From a virus: DNA of 64,000 nt. The translations under genes were made by a program, and so were the position numbers. Location of the stretch: the IMG/VR virus record IMGVR_UViG_3300017963_000190, positions 62,001 to 126,000 of that record; one strand, written 5' to 3'. The notes beneath the pieces are model-generated. The model saw only the letters and a program-made list of their open reading frames with translations, searched no databases and was not told the origin of the DNA. This document shows positions 43,915 through 53,429 of the stretch, in pieces (the first letter of the stretch is position 1; every line of letters begins with the position of its first letter).

Positions 43915-44763
43915 TTATGCCTCCCCGTAGGGAGCAGTAGTCCAGGTCACCTCTATGAGGCCGTTGATGTTGTTGGCTCCCATATTTATGGTAAACCCAG
44001 CTGTTGTCTTGCTCTCAGCTGAGGGGGTGAATTGGACGTGCACGCTAGTTACGCAGCACAATGTGATTGCGTAATTAGTGTTGGAGTAAGCGCTGGTAAA
44101 AGCTACGGATGCGGTTTTTGGGTTTCCACCAAATGACGCAAATGGGACCGCCCCGGCTTTCATGTTGGCGCCTGGGCCAGATCCGCCCCCTCCACCTGGA
44201 AGGTTTCCAAGTTGTGCCTTCTTCTTATTGAACCCGTCCGCGCTATCCTCGATTAAAACAACGTCCGCATTTACAGGAGCTACTTTTTCAGCAAACGAGT
44301 TGATGTCAGCTGCCGCCCGTTTGAGCTGCGCATCGTTTGTCACGTTTAGCAGGCCAACATCAGATTTTGTAACCACGTGGGGGTTTCCGGCTACAAGCCC
44401 ACGGTGGGTAGTATTTGCACTAACATCCGCGTTGGCAGATACTCTTCCTTCTGTGTAGTAAAGATTACCTGCTTCGGTTACGTCATCAGTGTCCAGATTT
44501 CCTGTATGAGACCCTCCGCCTATTGCATGCGTGGTTGCAACATCGTCGTACGCGTTAGCGTACGGAATAGGAGCTCCCCCAGGACCATCTATCCTTGTGA
44601 GGTTTCCTCCAGCTAGCGCAGCGTCCAAATTCGTGCTGCGTAGGATATCTTGTGGGTAAAAGGCTTCACACAGATCACGCTCCCCAGCAGCTGGTATCGT
44701 CAGCTTACGCAGGTCATTTACGGTTACTGCGCCGCCAGTTGTATTTCTGATCCAGAATGGCAT
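43915..44763 (-). CDS. Fibre-tip protein with H-type-lectin-like C-terminus
   Basis: The 282-residue product has an N-terminal domain (FWIRNTTGGAVTVNDLRKLTIP) similar in pattern to the reused N-terminal module. The middle has repeat-like helical and turn sequence ending in a Gly-rich hinge. The C-terminal 80 residues (FTSAYSNTNYAITLCCVTS... ITTAGFTINMG) resemble H-type-lectin or knob-type tips. It has a ribosome site (GGAGAGG) and precedes the beta-helix protein by three bases. A receptor-recognition role is likely; the carbohydrate target is unknown. Confidence 0.65.
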   Translation of the reverse strand: MPFWIRNTTGGAVTVNDLRKLTIPAAGERDLCEAFYPQDILRSTNLDAALAGGNLTRIDGPGGAPIPYANAYDDVATTHAIGGGSHTGNLDTDDVTEAGNLYYTEGRVSANADVSANTTHRGLVAGNPHVVTKSDVGLLNVTNDAQLKRAAADINSFAEKVAPVNADVVLIEDSADGFNKKKAQLGNLPGGGGGSGPGANMKAGAVPFASFGGNPKTASVAFTSAYSNTNYAITLCCVTSVHVQFTPSAESKTTAGFTINMGANNINGLIEVTWTTAPYGEA

Positions 44764-46608
44764 TTACCCTCTCCAGGCTAGCCACAGTATAACTGCTACG
44801 TCCTGCGCCGCTGTTCCAGTCGAGTCCACTTCGATCCAGAGATTATCATTCTCGCTGAGATCGATGTTCGCGCTATTGTTTTTGTAGACGTTCGTAACCG
44901 CGTTAAAATTGAAAACCGATGCTCCATTGACGAGGATATCGAACCGCTTCGGATCCGGTCCGCTTCGCTGCCTGCAAGATATGCGGGTGATAGTAGCATC
45001 CTTCGGCATCAACACCCCTGTCCCTGTTCCAGCTACATCGATCCCATAACCTTTGAGGAGCTCTCCATCCCCGCTATCATGCCCCCACCCCAAGGCAAAC
45101 TCGTGTGCTGATAACCATTTTGTTCGAGCTCCGTCATAGACGTAAAGGATGCGCTCTCCTGCCGTATTGTCGTACCAAATCTGACCGTCGTATGGGGACC
45201 CTGGAGCAGCAGCACCGATTGTTCTTACGTCATCGATGGTCTCCATGGCAGTCTGAACTTCTGTGTCTGTAGCACTCAGAATGCCGTTGAAGTTTGTGGT
45301 ATCCAGGTCTAACACATCGGCCGGATGGCCACTTGTACTCAGGTCTCCAAGGGACGCGTGCGTGATCGGCACGAAGGATCCGGCTGGCAGATTGGTGATG
45401 GACCGGAAATCGGCTACATCTTGTATCTTGGCTTTCCTTGTACCGCCGAAAGAGGTGCTTGTTTGCAGAATTATTCTGTATAGAACCTTCATTTCTTGGA
45501 ACGGCAGCGTTCCGAAAGTGAAGTTTGGTAGTGTATTATTTTCTCTGGCGCCAGGAAGGTTATTGTCTTGGCGCTGCCCCTGTAAAGCTATGACAGGATT
45601 TTCTACGTGGTTGGTGGCGAAAAGCCAATAGGCAACATGGTAGCCATTTGTAGCCTCTGTCTGCTGCCAAGTGGCACCGGTATCCTCATTCCAGTTGACC
45701 ATCCCAGCCGCGGTGTTTTTGAAGTAGAATGTTGTGGCGGTGTCTTTCCTCCAATAACCTGAGGCACCCTCTCTGTAGTAAACAGGTATCTGTGCAGGGT
45801 CCGCTAGTATTTGCTCAAAGAACTGGGACGGGACCGCTGCGTGCTTGATGTCGATAGAGATATCCTCATCGTAGATGGTTCCATCGCTCACACCAATGGT
45901 GACATCATTATCATTGTCGCTGTTTAGCACATATCCAGATACGGTCAATCCATCAATGTAGCGGGTACCGTTCGCTCGGTGTAGATACAGGTGCGTGCGC
46001 CAATCCAGGGTTACTGTATGCCGTTCTTCTCCGAGCTCTCCTTCTGTAGTAGTAGTATTCCAGTGCACCGTGGCAATAGGTACATGGGTTTCCAGGTTCC
46101 AGGGGGTCAATGAATCCTGCAGCGCAGCCGCCGCATCGTAATAGATGAAGTGCAGTCCGTCTGTATTGGTTATTACCTTATTTTCCGACGCTAGTTTTGT
46201 TACCTGTGCGCCTTGGTAGTAATATGAGAAATTTGCGCCTACTGGGGCGATAGTGAAGGTTAGCGTTCCATCATCGAAGGAGATCGTCGTGTCAGTTTGG
46301 TTGAGGAATCCATGCGGGTCCCCGGTAACGTCTCCCAGTGTTTCCGTTACCCAATCCTCGTCTCCCTTAACTGCTTCCCAAGCGGCGCCACTGTATCTGT
46401 AGAGGGTTTGCTCATCACTACGCCAAAAGATCTCCCCAGTTGCAGGAGCTCCTGGAAAAGCGGCGCCACTTGGCGCGATAAGCTGCGTGGTGGTTTCTAG
46501 GTTGGCTACTTGGACGCTTTCGATGAGTACCCGATCACCAGAAACCAGGTCTAGTGCACGCCAGCCGCTTCCAGCAGAATTCGGTACTATGATGGTGTAG
46601 TCGGCCAT
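44764..46608 (-). CDS. Large fibre protein with label-type domains
   Basis: The 614-residue product has two copies of a short module common in phage fibres: GEIFWRSDEQTLYRYSGAAW near residue 60 and GQIWYDNTAGERILYVYDG near residue 470. The rest is beta-rich with turn-rich strands. The C-terminal 90 residues (ITRISCRQRSGPDPKRFDIL... WLAWRG) look like a tip domain. The start has only GGTAGAT before it, a weak ribosome site. No enzymatic motif is seen. Confidence 0.68.
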   Translation of the reverse strand: MADYTIIVPNSAGSGWRALDLVSGDRVLIESVQVANLETTTQLIAPSGAAFPGAPATGEIFWRSDEQTLYRYSGAAWEAVKGDEDWVTETLGDVTGDPHGFLNQTDTTISFDDGTLTFTIAPVGANFSYYYQGAQVTKLASENKVITNTDGLHFIYYDAAAALQDSLTPWNLETHVPIATVHWNTTTTEGELGEERHTVTLDWRTHLYLHRANGTRYIDGLTVSGYVLNSDNDNDVTIGVSDGTIYDEDISIDIKHAAVPSQFFEQILADPAQIPVYYREGASGYWRKDTATTFYFKNTAAGMVNWNEDTGATWQQTEATNGYHVAYWLFATNHVENPVIALQGQRQDNNLPGARENNTLPNFTFGTLPFQEMKVLYRIILQTSTSFGGTRKAKIQDVADFRSITNLPAGSFVPITHASLGDLSTSGHPADVLDLDTTNFNGILSATDTEVQTAMETIDDVRTIGAAAPGSPYDGQIWYDNTAGERILYVYDGARTKWLSAHEFALGWGHDSGDGELLKGYGIDVAGTGTGVLMPKDATITRISCRQRSGPDPKRFDILVNGASVFNFNAVTNVYKNNSANIDLSENDNLWIEVDSTGTAAQDVAVILWLAWRG

Positions 46609-46617
46609 GATGGATAT

Positions 46618-48705
46618 CTACCGTTCAACAGGCTCTCCTGGCTGCAGTAGAATCACGCACCTTTGCACAGTAGCATAGTTGGTGGTATCGAGGATTATCC
46701 CAGCTTTCGTCTGGAAATCCTTGCTGCCATTAGCTGGAGGAACATTGGTGAACTGTCCGGTGTTGTTGTAGGACAGAAGCGCAGCATCTCCAGCGCTTAC
46801 TGCAAGCGCATTATCGAACTGGACCTCCACTTTTCCACCAATAATGATTTCTCCTACTACCCCAGCATAAACCCCAGCTATGGTTGCCGACGTAGAAGAT
46901 CCGGTTGCGCTTGATGCATCGGTTGGGGACACAGTGTTGTTCGCGCTCACATATGCAGCTTGGTACTGTGCCATAGCTGCTGTGGTAAGACCAGATAGGA
47001 GGAACGCGTTGGCAGCTGCGCCTCCGCTATGCGTGTGGTATGAATCTGCGTTGGAAGCTGGGCCACCAAAAACCGTGTCGACACCTGTGGCTGTCCACAG
47101 AGCCGTCGTGAGAGCCACACCACCGATAGAAAAGCCTGTTTGATCTGGAACGTCGAGAGTGGTGACGTTGGTTTGTAGATCCACCGTCCCAGCAGTAACG
47201 TTTAGGTTTGCTGAGCCGGTATTGATCGTCAGAACATTGTTGCCAGACGTGTCTATGGTTCCAGTGGAGTCAAATGACAGCGTGTCGTTAAGGTCAATAT
47301 TGCCTGAGCAGTCTATACCGTTTGCATCCACGGTAAGCGCAGCGCCCGTAACGTCCAGCCCAACAGTTGCATCCAGGTTTTTATTAACGGTAACCACCCC
47401 TGATCCATTTGGGGTGATCGTCAAATTGCCGTTATTGGTGGTCTGAATCAGACCGCCGTTGGGGAACACTAAATCCCCGTACATGGACACGGAGGCGTTG
47501 TCGTTGTCCAGCGTCATCCAGGTTGTAAACGCCTCGGCCAGATTCTTCGGGTCTGTTGGGTTTGCTTTGTACTCCAGATGAAAAAGCGTTCCACTGTTGT
47601 CGTTGCGTGCACGCCACGCCAGCTGGTCTGAACCGTCTGCTGATAGCCACACTGTTCCGGAGCTCTCTGAGGTAGTAGAGACGCTGTCTTCGTTGACTAC
47701 CCAAACATTGCTGTTCGTTCCGTCGGCGTTTAGATCGCCTGTGATGGTCGTGGCATCGACCGTAGTGGCATAGATCGCCCCCAGCCGATTGGCACCTGTG
47801 CCGAAGTCAAATCCTGTAGCCAGCACGTCGGATGTGATGTTAACCACACCACTGCCGTTCGGGCTGAGGTTCAGGTTCCCGTTATTGGTGGTTTGAATAG
47901 TTCCACCGTTGGTGAGGGTAAAGTTCCCTGCGGTGTCTATGTTGCCGGCGTTGTTGACGTTGAAGTTGGCAGTTGTAATAGAGAACTGTCCGTTGGCGGT
48001 TCCTGTGGTGTTGATATAAACGTTGTCGCCAACAGCTGGGCCAGTATCTGCACCTATTTTGATTGTGTTGCCGCCGTCGCCCAGGGTAATATCTCCGGTG
48101 TAGATCACAGCCCCCGCTATGGTCTCCCCGCCAGCGATCACGACGTCGCCTTCGGTATCTACGGAAAACAGATTTGATCCAACGCTGTTTTGTACCTGGA
48201 ATAGGATGGTATCTGCAGGCTCGCCTCCAGCAGCCTGTACTACGAGCTTTGGATTAGTACCAGCCGCCGCTTGGAAAGTCCACTGGCCTGAGATGGTCTC
48301 TGCAGCAGATTTATCTAAAAGGTTGGAGCTGAGAATTCCTTCGATGCTGTCGAATCCACCTAAGGTACTTCCTGCACCAGCTGATATATCAGCGCCCGCG
48401 CTAAATACCATGGTGGCAGAAAAGTCGGACGATACATCCACGTCCAGTGACCCACCAGTGATTTGGTGCGTTCCGGTGGCGCTTACTAAGAGGGACCCAC
48501 CTCCAGATAAACCAAAATCCCCACCTCCTGATACCGTAAGATCGTTGCCCGCGTTAACGTTGACCGCATCGGATACAGTAGCGCCGCCAATGGAGAGATC
48601 ACCTGTTCCAGGAGATATTATACCAACCTTCAGCGTATCAGTATCTGGAATCTCCAGCTTGCCGAGACCGGTTTCATCTATTGCTAGTGCGCGGCGATTT
48701 GCCAT
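46618..48705 (-). CDS. Repetitive fibre protein, Gly/Thr/Asn-rich
   Basis: The 695-residue product is built of short beta-strand repeats rich in Gly, Asn, Thr and Asp (TNGGTIQTTNNGNLNLSPNG and FPNGGLIQTTNNGNLTITPN are near-copies about 150 residues apart). The C-terminal 100 residues (TSATIAGVYAGVVGEIIIGG... RCVILLQPGEPVER) match the C-terminal module of other fibre proteins here. It shares the repeat style of 60441-64000. The function is probably a fibre shaft. The start has GAGGTGAG nearby. Confidence 0.7.
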   Translation of the reverse strand: MANRRALAIDETGLGKLEIPDTDTLKVGIISPGTGDLSIGGATVSDAVNVNAGNDLTVSGGGDFGLSGGGSLLVSATGTHQITGGSLDVDVSSDFSATMVFSAGADISAGAGSTLGGFDSIEGILSSNLLDKSAAETISGQWTFQAAAGTNPKLVVQAAGGEPADTILFQVQNSVGSNLFSVDTEGDVVIAGGETIAGAVIYTGDITLGDGGNTIKIGADTGPAVGDNVYINTTGTANGQFSITTANFNVNNAGNIDTAGNFTLTNGGTIQTTNNGNLNLSPNGSGVVNITSDVLATGFDFGTGANRLGAIYATTVDATTITGDLNADGTNSNVWVVNEDSVSTTSESSGTVWLSADGSDQLAWRARNDNSGTLFHLEYKANPTDPKNLAEAFTTWMTLDNDNASVSMYGDLVFPNGGLIQTTNNGNLTITPNGSGVVTVNKNLDATVGLDVTGAALTVDANGIDCSGNIDLNDTLSFDSTGTIDTSGNNVLTINTGSANLNVTAGTVDLQTNVTTLDVPDQTGFSIGGVALTTALWTATGVDTVFGGPASNADSYHTHSGGAAANAFLLSGLTTAAMAQYQAAYVSANNTVSPTDASSATGSSTSATIAGVYAGVVGEIIIGGKVEVQFDNALAVSAGDAALLSYNNTGQFTNVPPANGSKDFQTKAGIILDTTNYATVQRCVILLQPGEPVER

Positions 48706-48722
48706 CTCTCACCTCTACATCT

Positions 48723-48941
48723 CTAGGAGATGATTTCCTCGTAAGACGGGATTTGGGCTTTGGTATCCCAATCGTATTCCCTGTGCCCTCGGATGCATTT
48801 TAGAACCCATGTTTCTGTGTCGGGTATCGTAAACACCTCGTCCGGGGCAAATTCGATTTCGAAGTTGACGGCACGCACTCGATACTTGTACTTGCCGCTA
48901 GCCATTGGCGGAGCTTTACCTATGTACTTGAACTGTGCCAT
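48723..48941 (-). CDS. Small hypothetical protein in the fibre cluster
   Basis: The 72-residue product starts ATG at 48941, sharing one base with the stop of the upstream gene (TAATG). The sequence is basic-beta (YKYRVRAVNFEIEFAPDEVF) and ends IPSYEEIIS. No family is recognised. It could be a small linker or chaperone for the neighbouring fibre gene. Confidence 0.6.
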   Translation of the reverse strand: MAQFKYIGKAPPMASGKYKYRVRAVNFEIEFAPDEVFTIPDTETWVLKCIRGHREYDWDTKAQIPSYEEIIS

Positions 48942-49699
48942 TATGCCCTTCTGGTCGGTTCGCCGAGCTGCACCATTAAAATAGTAGAAGTCTTAGCGTA
49001 CCCGACACGTTGCACTATTCTGTTCGATCCTATCGGCGGAGTAGATGTAATTTGTCCAGACGTTGTGTCCACAAAGTACTGTGATCCAACACTTAGTCCA
49101 CTAAACCCGTCGACCTCTCCAGAACGCGCAATTATACATGATGTACCTGTTGGTTTCTGAACGATGATGCCAATGGCTGGCATTGTGGCACTGCTGTTTG
49201 CGTTGGCTTCCCGCGCTAGGTTTGACCCAGCTTCGTATACTACATCTCGTACTGCTTCCCCTAATGTGCACGTCCAGGCCCCTTCAAGGACTTCTATGCG
49301 CGGTACTGGGTCAGACCCAACAAATGTATGGGTGCTTCCATGTGGAGGCACAGGGCCACCACTACCGGGACCGATTACTACACCGTCCAAGTCAAAGGTT
49401 GGATCACCATTCTTCATTCGAACGAACCCGAGGCTATCCACCCAGAACACGTATGGAGTTAAGCGCAGCTTGGGTTCTAGGTTCCACTGGGAAACATAGT
49501 CACCGCCAGCTCGGTCATCCAGATCCTCGATGTATATGACACTTTTGCGTAAATAATCGGCTACTCTACGATCGTTTACAAATTTATCGTACTCTACGTA
49601 AGGGAAGTGCTTGGTTTCTCGTGGACGTAGGGTATAGTTGGCCGGTGACGGCAACGATACCGTGCTGTTCAATAAGAGATTGGTGACGCGAATAGCCAC
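48941..49699 (-). CDS. Fibre-associated protein with reused N- and C-terminal modules
   Basis: The 252-residue product has an N-terminal 55-residue domain (VRVTNLLLNSTVSLPSPA... EYDKFVN) similar to the start of 38802-39863 and a C-terminal 110-residue module (GTSCIIARSGEVDGFSGLSVG... VGYAKTSTILMVQLGEP) shared with three other fibre-cluster proteins. The middle is a turn-rich strand region. It looks like a short adaptor or capping protein that combines these modules. Overlap with the downstream small gene is one base. Confidence 0.65.
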   Translation of the reverse strand: MAIRVTNLLLNSTVSLPSPANYTLRPRETKHFPYVEYDKFVNDRRVADYLRKSVIYIEDLDDRAGGDYVSQWNLEPKLRLTPYVFWVDSLGFVRMKNGDPTFDLDGVVIGPGSGGPVPPHGSTHTFVGSDPVPRIEVLEGAWTCTLGEAVRDVVYEAGSNLAREANANSSATMPAIGIIVQKPTGTSCIIARSGEVDGFSGLSVGSQYFVDTTSGQITSTPPIGSNRIVQRVGYAKTSTILMVQLGEPTRRA

Positions 49700-49705
49700 G
49701 AGCTG

Positions 49706-50164
49706 TTACCCACTAGTTGATGATGAGAATGCGTTTCTGCTGATTTTTGGCAGAACCACCTTCCCTTGTAGCCAACCGATAATTTTCTGTGCGCCTTTAG
49801 TATAGTAAAGTATATTTACCTCTTGATTAGGGTAATTCGCGAACTCGTTGTATTCCGAGATTGCTAGGGCTCCCATATTAATGGCGGCGATCAGGGTTGT
49901 TCCATCTTCCGTAAGCAGGTTTCCGTCCTGGAGTCCGATTACATCAGAGTCGTTCCATCCAAAATCGGACAACTTTTGCCATGTAGCTGGGAGCGTGAAA
50001 TTTGCTATGATCGCTTCGAGGAACTTAGCAAAGCTTCCGTTGAACAATGCATCTTGCGCATTGGCCTGTTCAATCTGGATCATTAGTTGATCTAGATCGA
50101 GGACACCAAATGCCTTCGCCAGCCCAGCTTCGTTAATGGCTTCTTGTAGAATATCTTCTGCCAT
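49706..50164 (-). CDS. Helical protein of the fibre cluster
   Basis: The 152-residue product starts MAEDILQEAINEAGLAKAFG; the ATG at 50164 (not the in-frame ATG at 50185, which would overlap the upstream gene) has a weak GTAAGC. It is largely helical (AQDALFNGSFAKFLEAIIANF) with a short strand region at the end. No family is known to me. It may be a chaperone for the fibre proteins around it. Confidence 0.6.
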   Translation of the reverse strand: MAEDILQEAINEAGLAKAFGVLDLDQLMIQIEQANAQDALFNGSFAKFLEAIIANFTLPATWQKLSDFGWNDSDVIGLQDGNLLTEDGTTLIAAINMGALAISEYNEFANYPNQEVNILYYTKGAQKIIGWLQGKVVLPKISRNAFSSSTSG

Positions 50165-50168
50165 CGGC

Positions 50169-50783
50169 TTACAGAATCGCCACAAATTGTGGCTGAATTA
50201 TTAGCGTGCTAGCGTCTTTGGCAACACCAATAATTTGAATGGCGTCACCATCGCTATGCCCAGCTACATTATTGGTGATTTGTCCAGCTGTAGTATCTAG
50301 GTAGTATGTATCTCCTGCTACTAAAGAACCAGAAAAGACGGTGGCCTCCCCAGCGAATTGAACAGTGGCAGTGGTTGGATTTGGCTTAGCTATGCAGATG
50401 CCTATAGTCAATTTGGAGCCTGTCGGTGTGGAGGCATCCGCTTGCGATACGGTGGACGCTGCAGATACGTAGACAGCGTCGCTTATACTTACTGTGGGTC
50501 CGCTAAATGTTCCTTCGACAGTACCTCCGCCTCCGCCAGAGGTGAGATCGATCCAAGTGTTTGGCGGAGCTATTTTCCACCATAGGGTAGCGTTGCTCTG
50601 TTTATAGAACTGCCCTATAGGAAGGGAATACAACCATTGTTCACCAGGTGGGCCAACAGCAGAAACCAGGTTAGGGTTGCCGTCATAGCCGAGGGGAGTG
50701 ATTTTGTCGTTCAACGTGGACAGCGGTGACCACGTGATGACACGGCGTTCTATCTCAAACCAATTGGAGGCGGGATCTGGCAT
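50169..50783 (-). CDS. Fibre-associated protein with shared C-terminal module
   Basis: The 204-residue product has a C-terminal 110-residue module (TISVSDAVYVSAASTVSQADAST... GVAKDASTLIIQPQF) that resembles the ends of 48941-49699, 46618-48705 and 60441-64000. The first 90 residues are a mixed domain (WFEIERRVITWSPLST). The TAATG start overlaps the previous stop. It is likely a short fibre or fibre-tip partner. Confidence 0.62.
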   Translation of the reverse strand: MPDPASNWFEIERRVITWSPLSTLNDKITPLGYDGNPNLVSAVGPPGEQWLYSLPIGQFYKQSNATLWWKIAPPNTWIDLTSGGGGGTVEGTFSGPTVSISDAVYVSAASTVSQADASTPTGSKLTIGICIAKPNPTTATVQFAGEATVFSGSLVAGDTYYLDTTAGQITNNVAGHSDGDAIQIIGVAKDASTLIIQPQFVAIL

Positions 50784-53101
50784 TAGATAGTCTCCTCGAC
50801 AGTTAGATCTGTGTCATCTGAACTGGCGCTCGTTGCTGCCGTGTCGAGGATGCGTGCAGTAGTAGGACTACTCCCAAGCGTGCCGGCAAAACACCAGCTA
50901 TTGGGGTCTGGTGTTGCGGTCGTGTTGAATGCTCTTCTATTAGGAAGATCCTTCGGAGTCCATGATAAAGTGCACTTGGTGTAGTCGGCTACCGCTGCAT
51001 TGAATGTTGATTCGTTCTGGAACGCGAGCAAGGTGATCGTGCGAGAAACGAATCCTCCTATGATATAGTTGCTGTCGCCGGTGTAGGCGATTGTTACCCT
51101 GTTTGCCAGATTGGTGGCGGCCAGCGTTCCATAAGCATAGGTCCCAACGGTGTCATTGTCGTGGCACTGTAGGTCCCTGGTCCACACTTCTGGGCCCCCT
51201 ACCCATCCAGCTCCCTGCCAGGTACCTCCCCCTGCAGGTGGATTAGCGATTGTGGGCGCGATACGCAACCTTTGGTTCGCGGTTAAGGTGATCGTGTGGT
51301 TCTGCGCGCTTGTACCGTCGTTGCCGCCTGTACGCAACCTCGATGGCTCTGTCATCTGAACCTGCGCGAAATCGTGCGCAATGTAGACGACAACCGCTTC
51401 TGTTGTCGTGGCGTCATTGGCAGCTCTATTCGCGGTAATCCTGTAGTTCACCGTGGAGATGTTATACCCACCAGCAATACGCGCTACTCCAGCCTTGTTC
51501 TCGGCATATACAGTGGAACTGGGGATAGATAGCTCGCCTGTTGGAGATGAGTAGCTGATCGTGTCGAAGTCCGAGCAGGTGGAATGGACTGTGACCGTCT
51601 CCGCGTCTTTTATTGCTTCCTGTGTAGCAGGGTACGTGATGCTTAGCTGGCTCATCACCTCCACATAAGGATACGTGTTGTTCAGTTTTACGGTATCCTT
51701 TCCATCCACAGTCCCACCGCCAGCATTGGTGTATACCCAGTCAGACCAGGTGCCTGTGGACTTTTTAACGCGCAGCCTAGCCGGAAGATCTTGGGTTACG
51801 AGCCCTCTGTTTGCGATGGTGGCTGTAAAGGTATAATTGCTGGTCGGAGCTACAGAGAAATTCGTGTAGACGCAGGCGCCGCTGTTTTCTACTTCTACCT
51901 CTACAAAGTCAATATCTGTTTGGATATTGATGTCAAACGTATCCCCCGCCTTGAGCTCAGTTTGGGTTCCTGGATACCCACCAGTGAACTCAAGTGTAGT
52001 GATGAGTGGTTTAGCATCTTCGTAGACCACAATCTCGTAGTCGTTCCCGTCTTGATGGACAGCGGTAATCGTTAGCGGTAGCGTAAACCCAGATAGGTCT
52101 ACCGTTCCCTCGTACGCGGTAGGGCTCTTCTGTGGTGCCGTGCTCCAAGTAGTGGCGAAGGTATTGACCAATACCTCAGGTCTTACCTGCTCGTGCCCGG
52201 TGTAAGCAAATACATGCACGGTGATCGTTGTCACATCTGGACTGGCAACAGCGCTCACTACGCGTGTGCTATTTTCGGCGAAGGTGCATTCGATGTTCCC
52301 CACATCCGGAGTGAGGTTCTCGATGAATATCACCCCATCCTTGTCTGTGACAGGGCCGCCTCCAATAAGAGGAAAATCGGTTGTCCCGTCCCAACCATGT
52401 GGGAGGTTGTCCACATCATTCCAGTAGATGTAGCGCTCTGCTGGATCGGTTGACGGTGTGGTGGCCTGCTCGAAAAACCGGAACCTCTTTGACTGCCCAA
52501 ATTCAGAGAAGTACGCGTTGCGTGCTACCCAAAGGTCGCGTCCAACGTAGACGTCTCTTGGGCGGTAAAGCCGCACGCCATCATCGAACGATCCGATGTC
52601 AAACTCATTATCCCGAACGAATTTGAGGTGACCACCGAAATCAAAATTCCCGTCTTGGTTAACAAGCAGGAAATTATAATCCCAGGCGTCATTGGATATC
52701 ACGAAGTAGTCTATGGTTCCTGGATCGTAGGTGATCCGTACCGGACCAAGGGACGAGTCTAGGTCAATAACGCTGCCATCCCGATAAGATTCGCGAAGCG
52801 GCATATGCAGCGTGTTGTAGTCGTGCTCATGAGCTACAGCAAGCGGAGGTGCCAGCTCAAAAGTAAGAAGCAGCACGTAGGTGTAAACCCCGCCAACATA
52901 CCCCTCACTCTCCAGTGTTATCCCTACAAAGATGGTGTTTTCTGGCAGCCCAGCGCGAGCGAGGATTTCATCATAGACGCCATCCGTATTATTGCGCACA
53001 TAGACAACTGGATCTGCAATTACTACCAAACTGCGCAGCGTTGCACGCACCTGGTATATGCGTACCGATTGGGTTACTTGGGTGGTAACTTCAACTGCCA
53101 T
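50783..53101 (-). CDS. Large fibre protein with Ig-like repeats
   Basis: The 772-residue product has an N-terminal domain of about 95 residues that matches the whole of 53126-53416 (DEILARAGLPENTIF against PEITSRAGLNEETVY). It continues with Ig-like or fibronectin-like strand repeats in the middle (TTWSTAPQKSPTAYEGTVDLSG, LTYPATQEAIKDAETVTVH) and a C-terminal domain with an AVADYTKCTLSW segment. A label-type motif (RYIYWNDVDNLPHGWDG) lies near residue 220. The ribosome site is weak. It is a long adhesin or fibre protein. Confidence 0.68.
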   Translation of the reverse strand: MAVEVTTQVTQSVRIYQVRATLRSLVVIADPVVYVRNNTDGVYDEILARAGLPENTIFVGITLESEGYVGGVYTYVLLLTFELAPPLAVAHEHDYNTLHMPLRESYRDGSVIDLDSSLGPVRITYDPGTIDYFVISNDAWDYNFLLVNQDGNFDFGGHLKFVRDNEFDIGSFDDGVRLYRPRDVYVGRDLWVARNAYFSEFGQSKRFRFFEQATTPSTDPAERYIYWNDVDNLPHGWDGTTDFPLIGGGPVTDKDGVIFIENLTPDVGNIECTFAENSTRVVSAVASPDVTTITVHVFAYTGHEQVRPEVLVNTFATTWSTAPQKSPTAYEGTVDLSGFTLPLTITAVHQDGNDYEIVVYEDAKPLITTLEFTGGYPGTQTELKAGDTFDINIQTDIDFVEVEVENSGACVYTNFSVAPTSNYTFTATIANRGLVTQDLPARLRVKKSTGTWSDWVYTNAGGGTVDGKDTVKLNNTYPYVEVMSQLSITYPATQEAIKDAETVTVHSTCSDFDTISYSSPTGELSIPSSTVYAENKAGVARIAGGYNISTVNYRITANRAANDATTTEAVVVYIAHDFAQVQMTEPSRLRTGGNDGTSAQNHTITLTANQRLRIAPTIANPPAGGGTWQGAGWVGGPEVWTRDLQCHDNDTVGTYAYGTLAATNLANRVTIAYTGDSNYIIGGFVSRTITLLAFQNESTFNAAVADYTKCTLSWTPKDLPNRRAFNTTATPDPNSWCFAGTLGSSPTTARILDTAATSASSDDTDLTVEETI

Positions 53102-53125
53102 AATATGGGTAGAGCCTGTTGGTAG

Positions 53126-53416
53126 CTAGCTGCTTGACACAACTAGGGAGAGCACATAGGTATGGTGGTCATTCACCACCGAGTAGCTGACTTGGTTTAT
53201 GGCGCTGTATACCGTCTCCTCGTTGAGGCCTGCTCGGCTAGTAATTTCCGGCAGGAGGTTATTATTTTGGATGAAATCCGCTGCGGTAGGTAGTAGCTCT
53301 TCCATAGATACTACCCAAGCAGTTACTGTGGATGGCACCCCGTCTACAAGGGAAGCGACAGCGGACATTGTGATGATGCCGCTTTTAATTGGATAATCGT
53401 CTACCCGTTGCACCAT
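53126..53416 (-). CDS. Paralogue of the N-terminal domain of the next fibre protein
   Basis: The 96-residue product aligns with the first 95 residues of the downstream fibre at 50783-53101, with matching SRAGLNEE/ARAGLPEN and the YVLSLVV/YVLLLTF strand. The start has GGAG eight bases upstream. It may be a free copy of a fibre attachment or trimerisation domain, or a chaperone that occupies the same interface. The function is inferred only from this match. Confidence 0.7.
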   Translation of the reverse strand: MVQRVDDYPIKSGIITMSAVASLVDGVPSTVTAWVVSMEELLPTAADFIQNNNLLPEITSRAGLNEETVYSAINQVSYSVVNDHHTYVLSLVVSSS

Positions 53417-53429
53417 GATAGCGGCTCCG

